This document shows, one piece after another, positions 35,568 to 43,694 of a stretch of DNA of 64,000 bases. The notes under the pieces are model-generated. The model was not told the DNA's origin. It did not search any database and saw nothing but the letters and a program-made list of their open reading frames with translations. The position numbers and the translations under genes are program-made. Origin of the DNA: Streptococcus cristatus AS 1.3089 (lineage in GTDB: Bacteria > Bacillota > Bacilli > Lactobacillales > Streptococcaceae); NCBI RefSeq assembly GCF_000385925.1, contig NC_021175.1:1061501-1125500 (forward strand). Direction: 5' to 3'. How positions within the stretch are numbered: position 1 is the first letter of the stretch; every line of letters begins with the position of its first letter.

Positions 35568-35966
35568 TTAATCTTTTACATCAGTCTCTTTCTTAGATGG
35601 CCGAATGCCATGAGAGCTAAAGATATAATTGCTTAAGAGCGAAAATACTAACAAGCCAAGCACAAAAAACAAATCATAAGTGGGCTCAGAAGACAGGGAC
35701 ACGAAGGGAATTGCAAGACACAAAATTGTGACATAAAAGATTTTCAACTGCTTGATATAAAGCCAGAAGAGTTCAATGCTCCGACTGCCACTGATCTGCG
35801 ACTTAGACTTACTTTTCGCGTACCAGATGATAAAGGCTTCCGCATAACAGAATAGACTTAGCAAAAAGACCATGCTCCCAAAGCGAATCTGCAGTAGAAT
35901 TCCCACTGCTAACAATAAGATAAAACCTAAGCTCGTAGCAACTACTGCTCGCCTAGTATTAGTCAT
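35568..35966 (-). CDS. Small membrane protein, last gene of the ABC operon
   Basis: The start is set at the ATG at 35966 (MTNTRRAVVATS), since AAAGGAG lies 9 bases upstream; this gives 132 residues. Four hydrophobic segments are visible (about 8-24, 28-46, 74-94 and 99-118), with a basic loop KSKSKSQ between the second and third. It may be an immunity or accessory protein of the exporter upstream. No family recognised. Confidence 0.7.
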   Translation of the reverse strand: MTNTRRAVVATSLGFILLLAVGILLQIRFGSMVFLLSLFCYAEAFIIWYAKSKSKSQISGSRSIELFWLYIKQLKIFYVTILCLAIPFVSLSSEPTYDLFFVLGLLVFSLLSNYIFSSHGIRPSKKETDVKD

Positions 35967-36045
35967 AAAATCAACTCCTTTAAAGGATAAATTCAAAGAA
36001 TGTCTTTAACAGTTTTTTTCTTTTTATTCTCAAGTAATCAAAAAA

Positions 36046-36240
36046 TCAATCCTTATTTCTATGATGAGAACTAAAAAATATAAGCAAAACCATTAAAAAC
36101 GAGACAATTAGGCCTACCGTAGTTTGGTTTAAAAACGGATAATTAAAAAATAAATAATTACAGAGTGTTAATAATAGACCTCCTGCCGTTAGCACAAAAG
36201 ATATAAGCAGAGAAATTTTAAAAAACAATTTCTTTTCCAT
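36046..36240 (-). CDS. Small two-helix membrane protein
   Basis: The start is set at the ATG at 36240 (MEKKLFFKIS) with AGAGGTCACTAAT upstream; 64 residues. Two transmembrane helices (about 8-30 and 36-56) are separated by a short turn, followed by a basic tail SSHHRNKD. It lies 85 bases after the permease gene and 79 before the next, on the same strand. Size and place recall the small immunity proteins of peptide-export loci; this is inference. Confidence 0.65.
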   Translation of the reverse strand: MEKKLFFKISLLISFVLTAGGLLLTLCNYLFFNYPFLNQTTVGLIVSFLMVLLIFFSSHHRNKD

Positions 36241-36325
36241 ATTAGTGACCTCTTTTTTACTTGTATATTCCATCAGAAAAGCGAAACTACTTTTCTAAAA
36301 TAAACTAAAATAGACAACAGCTAGT

Positions 36326-37486
36326 TTAAAGTCCTCTTTTTCGGATAATCCGATAAGTCATCAGACAGCAGAGGAGCGTGAGAGAGAGGCGGATAATGAT
36401 CACGCTGACACCATTTGCGGTAAAATCATTGAAGAAAAATCCTTTGCTATTGGAAAGTTTCAATAAGATTCCTTCCGTTCCATCGGTTGAAATTGAAAAA
36501 ATAGTTAGTATCTTATTCATCAGACCATCTCTGAAAATATTCATCAAAAAGTCTGGGGCCAAGAACATCCCTACAGAACTTGCAAATGTTGCTAAAGGCG
36601 ACTTTGTCAAACTAGATATGAGGACCATCCTACCAATAATGAAGAGTAAACCAACAAACTGGAATAGAATAAGGCGAATCAACAATTCTAAGAGATTCAT
36701 ATGGACAGGGAATTGCAAAATATTATAAATGGTCGAAATCCATTCCAAATTCATCTGGACGCTGGTATCCCAACCACTCCAACCGAAGTAGGTCCCAAAC
36801 ACTAGCAAAATAAGGCTATTAACAAGGACAAATGTAAAGGTAGCAATTCCAAAAACAGATACAATTTTTGCAATTGTTAACTGGTTGCGACCATATTTGG
36901 TTGTTAGAAGCAATGAATCCATCTTTCTTGCTCGATCACCTGAGAAAACAGAGCAGCAAATATAGATTACAAATACCACCATTAAACTAAAAGCTGCATT
37001 TAAGGTATTAAACAACTTATGCCAAGGAGCAAAATTTCCCAGCTTTAACGTTTTTAAAGGGAAATGAGACTGCAGCTCTTCTTGTGACTTGAGGCTAATC
37101 CGGTCATAATGTAAGACATCGTCAGATTTATAAGTATCTGTTAAAATTTCTTGAGAATTCGATACGAGGCGATCAATGGCATACCAGGAAAACATATCAT
37201 ACAAATCATTCTGTTTGAAATAGGGCATATTCGCTGCATAGTCATTAACGATTTTATCCATTAACTCATCAGATAAATAATCAGTATGCTCTTCAGCAAT
37301 CTTTTGTTTGATCACAACTGCTTGTTTCCCATGTATTCGATCAGCTGAAGATCCACTAATCTGCCCATCATTAAAAAAATTTGCATAAAACAATCCAGCT
37401 AAAACCAGTATAATAGCCAGTACTGCACCTAAAACTGACTTCTTTTTTAGTAATTTTTTCAATTCAAAAGGAACTAATGCTATCAT
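36326..37486 (-). CDS. ABC-2 type transporter permease
   Basis: The 386-residue protein begins with one helix (SVLGAVLAIILVLAGLFYA), then has a large extracytoplasmic loop of about 130 residues. Five or so further helices follow from residue 165, where VIYICCSVFSGDRARKMDSLL is the typical ABC-2 segment. Its ATG shares four bases with the stop of the ATPase gene. The layout with a big first loop fits exporters that give resistance to or release peptides. Substrate unknown. Confidence 0.85.
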   Translation of the reverse strand: MIALVPFELKKLLKKKSVLGAVLAIILVLAGLFYANFFNDGQISGSSADRIHGKQAVVIKQKIAEEHTDYLSDELMDKIVNDYAANMPYFKQNDLYDMFSWYAIDRLVSNSQEILTDTYKSDDVLHYDRISLKSQEELQSHFPLKTLKLGNFAPWHKLFNTLNAAFSLMVVFVIYICCSVFSGDRARKMDSLLLTTKYGRNQLTIAKIVSVFGIATFTFVLVNSLILLVFGTYFGWSGWDTSVQMNLEWISTIYNILQFPVHMNLLELLIRLILFQFVGLLFIIGRMVLISSLTKSPLATFASSVGMFLAPDFLMNIFRDGLMNKILTIFSISTDGTEGILLKLSNSKGFFFNDFTANGVSVIIIRLSLTLLCCLMTYRIIRKRGL

Positions 37487-38346
37487 CCATTTGCCTCCTC
37501 TCTAAAGTAATAGATATACAAATCTTCCAGACTTGGAATCACCCGCTGCGCCCCTTCGACAAGACTATCACTGCTAATAACCCGTAAGACGATACCGTCT
37601 GGTTCTATCCGCTCATTCACAATTACATAATCCCTTGCAAAACGCTGCCACTCACGTTCGGAAACACGAAATTCCCAAACTTGCCCCTCGATAAGTGAAA
37701 GAAGTTCCTTAGCACTACCTCTTTCCACAAAATTTCCATCTTTTAAGATTAGGATCTCCTTGGCTATCGCCTCTACGTCCGATACGATGTGGGTAGATAA
37801 GAGGATGATTTTATCAGCCGATAGCTCACTGATAATATTTCTGAATTTCACCCTTTCCTTGGGATCCAGTCCCACTGTTGGCTCATCTAAAATCAATATT
37901 TTAGGATTATTGAGAAGTGCCTGCGCAATGCCCAGTCTTTGCTTCATACCACCTGAATAGGAAGCAATCTTCTTTTTCCGAACATCGTATAAACCAGTAA
38001 GTTTCAAAAACTTATCGCTCTCTACTCTGGCTTGTTTCTTCGTCATACCCTTAAGAGCGGCCATATATAGAAGGAAATCGAGCCCCGTAAAGTTATGATA
38101 ATAAGAAAAATCTTGTGGCAAGAATCCAAGATACTGGATATACTCTTCTGTATGTGATGCCCCATCACACTTTATCCTTCCTTGGCTCGGCTTTATGAGA
38201 TCACAAATGATATTCATCAGGGTCGTCTTACCCGTACCATTTGCCCCAAGCAAACCATAAACTCCCTCAGTAAATTCGCAGGAAATATCTTTGAGCACAG
38301 ACTTAGAGCCATAGCTCTTACTAATGCCTATCATTTCTAACTTCAT
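37483..38346 (-). CDS. ABC transporter ATP-binding protein
   Basis: The 287-residue ATPase has Walker A LLGANGTGKTTLMN, signature YSGGMKQRLGIAQALL and Walker B ILILDEPTVGLDP, then the H-loop in LLSTHIVSDVEA. The C-terminal 70 residues form the extra domain of peptide-exporter ATPases. The ATG at 38346 is used because GGAGGGCATCT precedes it. First gene of an operon with the permease and two small membrane proteins; a repeat-box promoter lies about 160 bases upstream. Confidence 0.93.
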   Translation of the reverse strand: MKLEMIGISKSYGSKSVLKDISCEFTEGVYGLLGANGTGKTTLMNIICDLIKPSQGRIKCDGASHTEEYIQYLGFLPQDFSYYHNFTGLDFLLYMAALKGMTKKQARVESDKFLKLTGLYDVRKKKIASYSGGMKQRLGIAQALLNNPKILILDEPTVGLDPKERVKFRNIISELSADKIILLSTHIVSDVEAIAKEILILKDGNFVERGSAKELLSLIEGQVWEFRVSEREWQRFARDYVIVNERIEPDGIVLRVISSDSLVEGAQRVIPSLEDLYIYYFREEANG

Positions 38347-38505
38347 AGATGCCCTCCATTCCAAAAAGCGCCATTAGATATAGCAAATCACCTTTTTCCA
38401 AAAATCACAAACATTATTATACTGTTATTATAACATAATTTTTTGATTAAAAGTTTTTTTTAATTAGACTTCAACCATTTGCAAAGTCAATCTTAACCTG
38501 CTTAG

Positions 38506-38573
38506 ATTATAGCGCACTTTCTCCAAATAACAAGCCGAAAATCATAAACAGTCTGCATTTCATCCTAAATGGT
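38506..38573 (-). promoter_or_regulatory. BlpR/ComE-type box and promoter of the ABC operon
   Basis: On the minus strand ACCATTTAGGA (38573-38563) and ACTGTTTATGA (38552-38542) are direct repeats with start points 21 bp apart, two helical turns. A perfect TATAAT (38511-38506) begins 31 bp beyond the near repeat. The same arrangement is found at 39311-39377 and 41900-41967. Transcription would start near 38500, leaving a leader of about 150 bases before the ATPase gene. Confidence 0.65.
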
Positions 38574-38582
38574 CATTTGAAG

Positions 38583-38616
38583 AAAAAAACACAGCACTTG
38601 CTGGAAGCAAATGCTG
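38583..38616 (-). terminator. Terminator after the 134-residue membrane protein gene
   Basis: CAGCATTTGCT and AGCAAGTGCTG (minus strand) form the stem with a TCC loop, followed by GTTTTTTTC. Confidence 0.7.
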
Positions 38617-38786
38617 GTTTTACTAAAATAATAAAATTTAAATTACAAAGAGCATAAGAAAGAATTGACCAGCAGGATATTCCGTATCGTCTTCTTGGAA
38701 AAATGCTATAAGAAATATTCTTAGAAAATATCACGAAAAAGTAAGACAGAGAGAGTATAGTGATAGACTGTTCAATTTTAGCAAAT

Positions 38787-39191
38787 CTAATTTGTTTTAT
38801 GTTTTCTACTAGCTACCTTGGCATATTTTATTCCCCAAATAAGTAGAATAAGTAAGATAAATAATAGAATAGTGGATATCAGAGCAATTAATTTTTGAAA
38901 CTCATCACTAATCGTTATTAGTCTGTAAGAACTAAATATAAACAGAGCCAAGGTCAAAATAGTAAAGAAAATTTGGTTTGATAAGATGTCGGAACTACTT
39001 TCTTTTTTTATTTGGTTCATAAAATAAAGATTCAACACAAGATTGCTCACAAGTATCAAATAAAAACAAATCTGAACTAGAAGCGATACTTTAAAAATCT
39101 GGTTACTTAAAATCATAACGAATAAAGCCAGGCTAGGAAGCTGGGCAGTTAAAAATCGCATTAGATATGTATTGCTATATAATTTCTTCAT
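38787..39191 (-). CDS. Four-helix membrane protein next to the kinase gene
   Basis: The 134-residue protein has four hydrophobic segments (about 12-28, 32-54, 68-88 and 100-124) and short charged ends. No family recognised. It is a single-gene transcript: its own box-promoter lies about 120 bases upstream and a hairpin terminator downstream. Its control by the same box as the ABC operon suggests a role in the same process, for example immunity. Confidence 0.75.
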   Translation of the reverse strand: MKKLYSNTYLMRFLTAQLPSLALFVMILSNQIFKVSLLVQICFYLILVSNLVLNLYFMNQIKKESSSDILSNQIFFTILTLALFIFSSYRLITISDEFQKLIALISTILLFILLILLIWGIKYAKVASRKHKTN

Positions 39192-39310
39192 TTCTTGTCA
39201 CTCCTAACAATTAAATAACAAAAAACCAGACAACAGTTTGAATTTAAGTTATATTTGTCTCTAAACAAGGCATTTATCTTAGTGCCTTCGTATTCTTAAA
39301 CCCTATATTA

Positions 39311-39377
39311 ATTATAGCACTTTTAAACAGGTGTGGCACTAAAAACCTTAAATTGTCTTTTTTTACTCATAAACAGT
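39311..39377 (-). promoter_or_regulatory. BlpR/ComE-type box and promoter of the 134-residue membrane protein gene
   Basis: On the minus strand ACTGTTTATGA (39377-39367) and ACAATTTAAGG (39356-39346) are direct repeats 21 bp apart, with TATAAT at 39316-39311, 30 bp from the near repeat. The far repeat is identical to the near repeat of the ABC-operon box. Confidence 0.6.
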
Positions 39378-39438
39378 TATTGTTACTCTCATTGAGTTAA
39401 ATCAAGTTGTAAATCTAATCATTCGCAATCTAATAAAT

Positions 39439-40773
39439 TCATTTTATCTCCAACTCTTGTCTAAAAGAGTAATCATGACTAGTGGTTCGCAGAGAAACAT
39501 TGGGATAGTGGCTGATAATATTTTGAACATTGGAGAGACCAAGCCCTCTATTTTCTCCTTTAGTGCTAAAGCCCTTTTTAAAAATAGTATCGGAAGGGAT
39601 AGAAAACTCTTTTATTGTATTCTCAACAATAAAAATCTGTCTACCTTCCTGCTCTAAAAAGGCAAAAGAAACCACTGGATGACTAGTCTCCACTGCTGCT
39701 TCCATAGCATTATCAGCCAGTATGGAAACAATCGTAATAAAATCAAGCAATTCCATTCCTTGAGGTTTAATTTCTTGCGGAACTTCCAAGCCAATTTCTA
39801 TTCCCTTGCTCTGAGCTTCTAGAAATTTTGCTGACAAGACGCTCTTGAGAGCATCATTGTGGATATTGGACAGACGACCCAAATCATATTTAGATTGGTT
39901 GAGCGCTTGACCTGAGTCTTTAAGGACTTGGTTATAAATCTGCTCGATGGCTGGTAAATCGTGCGTATCAATTCCCAACTTCAGACTCCTTAAAATATTG
40001 ATGTAATCATGCCGAAAACTTCGCAACTCATTATAAAGTTCTTCAATGTGCTGACTGTAATCGGACATATTTCTCAACTGTAACTCTCTTTGTTCACTTA
40101 ACTGCTGTTGAATTCGCTCTCGCAAATTACGGTCTAGGATATTTACCGAACTGAGAAAGAGAATAATATAAATTATCACAATAAATTTTCTATATGGCAA
40201 ATTAACCACATTATGAGTTATTTCTAAATAAGAGAAAAATTGTACAAATACAATATAAAAAACCATGGATATATTAAGGAAAATGACTAGGTGTTTATCA
40301 GCCTCATTTAATCTAAATTCTCCTAACCGCTTAAATTTATAATGTAGTAAACTTGGGATCCATAACGATAGTAAACTAGCTACAAAAGCCGTAATATTTA
40401 AAATAAGCTGTTCTTCATTTATTAGTTGGTTATATTCCAAACCGAAAATAGGAATAACAAAAAAAGTTAATATACGATATAGAAGATTCCAAAGAACAAC
40501 TGGGAAAAGACCATAAAAGATAGATAACGTTATAGGAATAGAACTCGGTCTAGTTAATAATAAAGAAAAAATTAAAAAATAAACTGGAAGATCTAAGTAA
40601 GTTAAAAAAGTTTCACTAAATAAGACAAAAAGCAGAAGATTAAAAAATATATAAATAAAAGGTATTAAGACGTACTTAATCCATGTCAACTTAATTCCAC
40701 TGATACGTGAAAATAAGAAAGACAGAGCTATCATTTCGAAAACAAGTAAAACAACTTGTATTATTCTTGGCAT
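39439..40773 (-). CDS. AgrC/BlpH-type sensor histidine kinase
   Basis: The 444-residue protein has a membrane sensor of six or seven helices in its first 200 residues. A cytoplasmic part follows with the H box SFRHDYINILRSLK, the N box ILADNAMEAAVET and the G box GENRGLGLSNVQNII, so it is an HPK10/GHKL kinase that usually senses a peptide pheromone. The ATG at 40773 follows AGGAGAGGAATT. It lies 32 bases after its response regulator gene. The cognate peptide was not found nearby. Confidence 0.9.
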   Translation of the reverse strand: MPRIIQVVLLVFEMIALSFLFSRISGIKLTWIKYVLIPFIYIFFNLLLFVLFSETFLTYLDLPVYFLIFSLLLTRPSSIPITLSIFYGLFPVVLWNLLYRILTFFVIPIFGLEYNQLINEEQLILNITAFVASLLSLWIPSLLHYKFKRLGEFRLNEADKHLVIFLNISMVFYIVFVQFFSYLEITHNVVNLPYRKFIVIIYIILFLSSVNILDRNLRERIQQQLSEQRELQLRNMSDYSQHIEELYNELRSFRHDYINILRSLKLGIDTHDLPAIEQIYNQVLKDSGQALNQSKYDLGRLSNIHNDALKSVLSAKFLEAQSKGIEIGLEVPQEIKPQGMELLDFITIVSILADNAMEAAVETSHPVVSFAFLEQEGRQIFIVENTIKEFSIPSDTIFKKGFSTKGENRGLGLSNVQNIISHYPNVSLRTTSHDYSFRQELEIK

Positions 40774-40805
40774 AATTCCTCTCCTACTTCTATCATATGA
40801 CTTCC

Positions 40806-41537
40806 CTACTGCCTTAAAGCTGCCCGCAATCCTTTCATCTTGAGGCGTGATACATAGCAACTAGCGCCATTAGGAAAATAGGCTATGTTTTCTATCTTAT
40901 CCAGCTGAGAGATATTCGCTGGATTGACCACATAAGAGCGATGACACCGATAGAGACGCTTGTCCTGCTTTGTAATCTCAGAAAGCTGTCCGTAAAATTC
41001 GATCCGCTCTTTCTTGGTATAGAGAACGAGTCTATGAGGCACTTCTGATGTCTCAAAATAATAGATTTCACTAAAAGGCACCTGAAAATCTGATTTGGAA
41101 TTTTCAAAGACAAAAGTTTCTTCAGCTTGAAAACTGTCCTTTCTCTCATAAAGATAGGCTAGGTCCTGCTCAATCTGCTTGATAAAATCTTCCTCAGGCA
41201 AACCTTTATCAATAAAGTCAAAAGCTGATACCTGATAGCGAAAAGTCAAGGGCATAAATTCTGAGTGAGTCGTCACAAATACAATCAGAGCATAGGGATC
41301 CAACTTGCGAATCTTTCCTGCCACCTCTAGTCCCTTCTGCGTCTCTTGCTTAATCTCAATATCCAAAAAGAAAATCTGATGACTCCCCCGTTCCCTTACT
41401 GCATCAATCAGCATGTCCGGCTTGCCGTAGATTTCTAAAAACTGGCATTCCCAGCCATTCTTTTCCAAAATTCCCTTAATGGTTGACTCCATATAGGCTT
41501 GTTGCTTAAGATCGTCTTCTAATACAAAAATTTTCAT
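40806..41537 (-). CDS. AgrA/BlpR-type response regulator with LytTR domain
   Basis: The 243-residue protein has a receiver with the acidic pair in VLEDD, the phospho-acceptor Asp in FFLDIEI and the conserved Thr and Lys positions. A LytTR DNA-binding domain runs from about residue 140 (PFSEIYYFETSEVPHRLVLY, RCHRSYVVNPANISQLDKI). LytTR regulators bind direct repeats about 21 bp apart, which is what lies upstream of this operon and of two others here. ATG at 41537 is one base after the upstream stop. Confidence 0.93.
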   Translation of the reverse strand: MKIFVLEDDLKQQAYMESTIKGILEKNGWECQFLEIYGKPDMLIDAVRERGSHQIFFLDIEIKQETQKGLEVAGKIRKLDPYALIVFVTTHSEFMPLTFRYQVSAFDFIDKGLPEEDFIKQIEQDLAYLYERKDSFQAEETFVFENSKSDFQVPFSEIYYFETSEVPHRLVLYTKKERIEFYGQLSEITKQDKRLYRCHRSYVVNPANISQLDKIENIAYFPNGASCYVSRLKMKGLRAALRQ

Positions 41538-41538
41538 C

Positions 41539-41880
41539 TTATTTTCTTCCTTCCTGAGACCAGCGCTTGATGAGACTGGATAAATGACGCCTTGAGCAGA
41601 CAATATCTCCTAAGTCAGACTGCTCAAAAAACAAGCTTTTACGCTCTCTATCAAATCCTTGAACCTTGGCTAAATTGACCAGTGTTTGACGATTACAGTG
41701 AACCAGCGAATCAGGATAGAGGTTAGCCAGCTCAGTCAGAGAAGCCCTAAGGCTGTAGTTGCCTTGTCCAGTCACGATGAGAACGACGTGCGACTTTTGA
41801 GGATGGGACTGGATATAGTAAATTGTCGAAAGATCCAGCTTTCGAAGGGTGTTGCCGTCTTTGATTACGATAGTAGCCAT
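41539..41880 (-). CDS. Stand-alone LytTR DNA-binding protein (BlpS-like)
   Basis: This 113-residue protein consists only of a LytTR domain: LDLSTIYYIQSHPQKSHVVL, the core SLVHCNRQTLVNLAKVQGF and the end VCSRRHLSSLIKRW. It has no receiver. A short LytTR protein in front of a BlpR/BlpH-like pair is the arrangement of pneumococcal blpS-blpR-blpH, where it may compete with the regulator for its sites. First gene of the operon, with a very strong AGGAGGTAGACA ribosome site. Confidence 0.88.
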   Translation of the reverse strand: MATIVIKDGNTLRKLDLSTIYYIQSHPQKSHVVLIVTGQGNYSLRASLTELANLYPDSLVHCNRQTLVNLAKVQGFDRERKSLFFEQSDLGDIVCSRRHLSSLIKRWSQEGRK

Positions 41881-41899
41881 TGTCTACCTCCTTTGCTCT

Positions 41900-41967
41900 A
41901 GCATAGCACAGGTTGCATCGCCAATGACTCCCAAATCCTAAATGGTAGCTGAGAAGTCTTAAATGGT
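41900..41967 (-). promoter_or_regulatory. BlpR/ComE-type box and promoter of the regulator operon
   Basis: On the minus strand ACCATTTAAGA (41967-41957) and ACCATTTAGGA (41946-41936) are the clearest direct-repeat pair of the three, 21 bp apart. A weaker -10 (TATGCT with a TG extension, 41905-41900) lies 31 bp beyond, about 20 bp before the LytTR gene. This predicts positive autoregulation. Confidence 0.7.
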
Positions 41968-42062
41968 CCAAGAAGTACTAAGTAAAAACTTACTTGTTAG
42001 GTAAGTTTTTATGATCTATTATTTCAGTCCGATATATTGGTGTCAAACATTTGTACGAACTA

Positions 42063-42635
42063 TTACTTTTTCTTTTTCTGTGGGAAAAGGGGCATGCCCA
42101 AAGCAGCAATCTTTTCAGCCGGGACCTTCATGCCTTCTTTGATCCATTTGGAAAGCACCGAAACAACCGCAGAACTCCAGAATGAATTCATATAGGAATT
42201 AGCTGTCTTTTTCCCACCTTTGCTACGTTTTTCAAGGAAATCAAAGACCGCCTGCGTCAGCAACTTTTCAAAATTATAATCAATGGCCAGACTAATAACA
42301 CGCGCTTCCTTCTTGGCTTCCTTAAAAAGAAAAAGCCAAATCTGGTACATTTCTGTCTTGAAATTAAACTGCTCCAGTTTATCGACAATTCCTTGAACCG
42401 TATTTTTGAAAATCCCCTCTAGAATTTCTTCTTTAGAGCTATAGTTCCGATAAAAGGCTGCGCGCGAAACTCCAGCCCGTTCGACTAACTCAGAGATGGT
42501 AATCTTTTTCAAATCTTTCTTCTCTAGCAGTTGCATCAGAGAAATTTCCAAGGATTCCTTTGTAATTCGATTGGATTCTTGGTTATAAGTTTTTAAATTT
42601 GCGAGGGATTTTTCTGATATTTTCTTTTCCGCCAT
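42063..42635 (-). CDS. TetR/AcrR-family transcriptional regulator
   Basis: The 190-residue protein has an N-terminal TetR HTH (ITISELVERAGVSRAAFYRNYSSKEEIL, given here as two halves of the signature: TISELVERAGVSR and AAFYRNYSSKEEI). A helical ligand domain and a very basic end (PLFPQKKKK) follow. It is divergent from the DegV gene with about 125 bases between, so it may control itself and that gene; no clear palindrome was found. Confidence 0.88.
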   Translation of the reverse strand: MAEKKISEKSLANLKTYNQESNRITKESLEISLMQLLEKKDLKKITISELVERAGVSRAAFYRNYSSKEEILEGIFKNTVQGIVDKLEQFNFKTEMYQIWLFLFKEAKKEARVISLAIDYNFEKLLTQAVFDFLEKRSKGGKKTANSYMNSFWSSAVVSVLSKWIKEGMKVPAEKIAALGMPLFPQKKKK

Positions 42636-42761
42636 AACAATTTCTTTCTTCCTGTATCAGCTGAGAATTAGGGCTTTATATCAAAGCATCTTCATGTTAT
42701 AATTGTAAGAAAAGACATGTTTTTTGTCAATGTATAAAACTGATAGACCAGGAGAACCCAA

Positions 42762-43604
42762 ATGACTTGGAAAATTGTTGCCGATTCTGGCTGTGACTAC
42801 CGTGAGATTGCAGATCTAGCCAACCAGACAACTTTTGAGAGTGTGCCACTGACCATTCAGATTGATAACGAGATTTTTGTGGATAGCGCTCATCTCGATA
42901 TTGATGACATGATGGAAAAAATGTACGCTACTTCAACCGCTTCAAAATCAGCCTGTCCAAGCCCTGATGACTATCTCAGAAGCTTTGAAGGAGCTGAAAA
43001 TATTTTTGTCGTGACGATTACAGGCTCCCTTTCTGGTAGCCACAATAGCGCCCAGCTAGCCAAAAAGCTCTTCTTAGAAGAACATCCAACAGCAAATATC
43101 CATGTCATTGATAGCCTTTCGGCTGGTGGCGAGGTTGATCTGATCGTCAAAAAATTGAACGAACTCATCAAAGAAGGCCTTTCTTTCGAGCAAGTAGTGG
43201 AAGCCATCTCCCACTACCAAAAAAACACAAAGCTTCTCTTTGTGCTGGCCAAGGTAGATAATCTGGTCAAAAATGGTCGTCTCAGCAAGCTAATCGGTGC
43301 AGTTGTCGGCCTCCTCAATATTCGCATGGTGGGCGAAGCCAGTGATACTGGTACTCTGGAGCTTCTTCAAAAAGCTAGAGGGGCTAAAAAGGCTCTGACT
43401 GCTGCAGTGGATGAAGTTCTGAAAGCTGGATATAAGGGCGGCCGCATTATCATTGCTCATCGCAATAACGAGAAATTTTGCCAGCAATTTGCGGAAGTTA
43501 TCAAGGAAAAATTCCCAGCTGCCGACATTTCATTCCTACCAACTTCTGGGCTTTGCAGCTTTTACGCAGAAGAAGGCGGCCTCTTGATGGGCTACGAAAT
43601 TTAA
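42762..43604 (+). CDS. DegV-family fatty-acid-binding protein (1)
   Basis: The 280-residue protein has the DegV layout: IVADSGCDY at the start, VVTITGSLSGSHNSA in the first domain and VKNGRLSKLIGAVVGLLNIR leading to the second. DegV/FakB proteins hold a fatty acid and hand it to the FakA kinase for phosphorylation, feeding phospholipid synthesis. A second DegV gene is at 50481. GACCAGGAGAACCCAA precedes the ATG. A terminator follows the gene. Confidence 0.92.
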   Translation: MTWKIVADSGCDYREIADLANQTTFESVPLTIQIDNEIFVDSAHLDIDDMMEKMYATSTASKSACPSPDDYLRSFEGAENIFVVTITGSLSGSHNSAQLAKKLFLEEHPTANIHVIDSLSAGGEVDLIVKKLNELIKEGLSFEQVVEAISHYQKNTKLLFVLAKVDNLVKNGRLSKLIGAVVGLLNIRMVGEASDTGTLELLQKARGAKKALTAAVDEVLKAGYKGGRIIIAHRNNEKFCQQFAEVIKEKFPAADISFLPTSGLCSFYAEEGGLLMGYEI

Positions 43605-43616
43605 TTATCTCCTTTT

Positions 43617-43650
43617 GAGCTGAATATCTCTATTCAGCTCTTTACTTTTT
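43617..43650 (+). terminator. Terminator after the first DegV gene
   Basis: GAGCTGAATA and TATTCAGCTC form a 10-bp stem with loop TCTC, followed by TTTACTTTTT. Confidence 0.85.
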
Positions 43651-43694
43651 CGATTTAATTCGTTAAAATAGAAGAAAGAAAAGGAGTGAAAGTC

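Larger units (their letters stand above)
38347..38786. other. Intergenic gap between the ABC operon and the 134-residue gene
   Basis: The gap holds the box-promoter (38506-38573) and the terminator (38583-38616). A second TATAAT pair lies near 38420-38440. Between 38640 and 38750 a minus-strand open frame lacks a start codon. No peptide gene with a double-glycine leader was found. Confidence 0.6.

Noticed and set aside
38640..38750. Open frame ending in a hydrophobic stretch upstream of the ABC operon, considered as a bacteriocin or pheromone gene
   Set aside because: It has no start codon with a ribosome site and no double-glycine leader.
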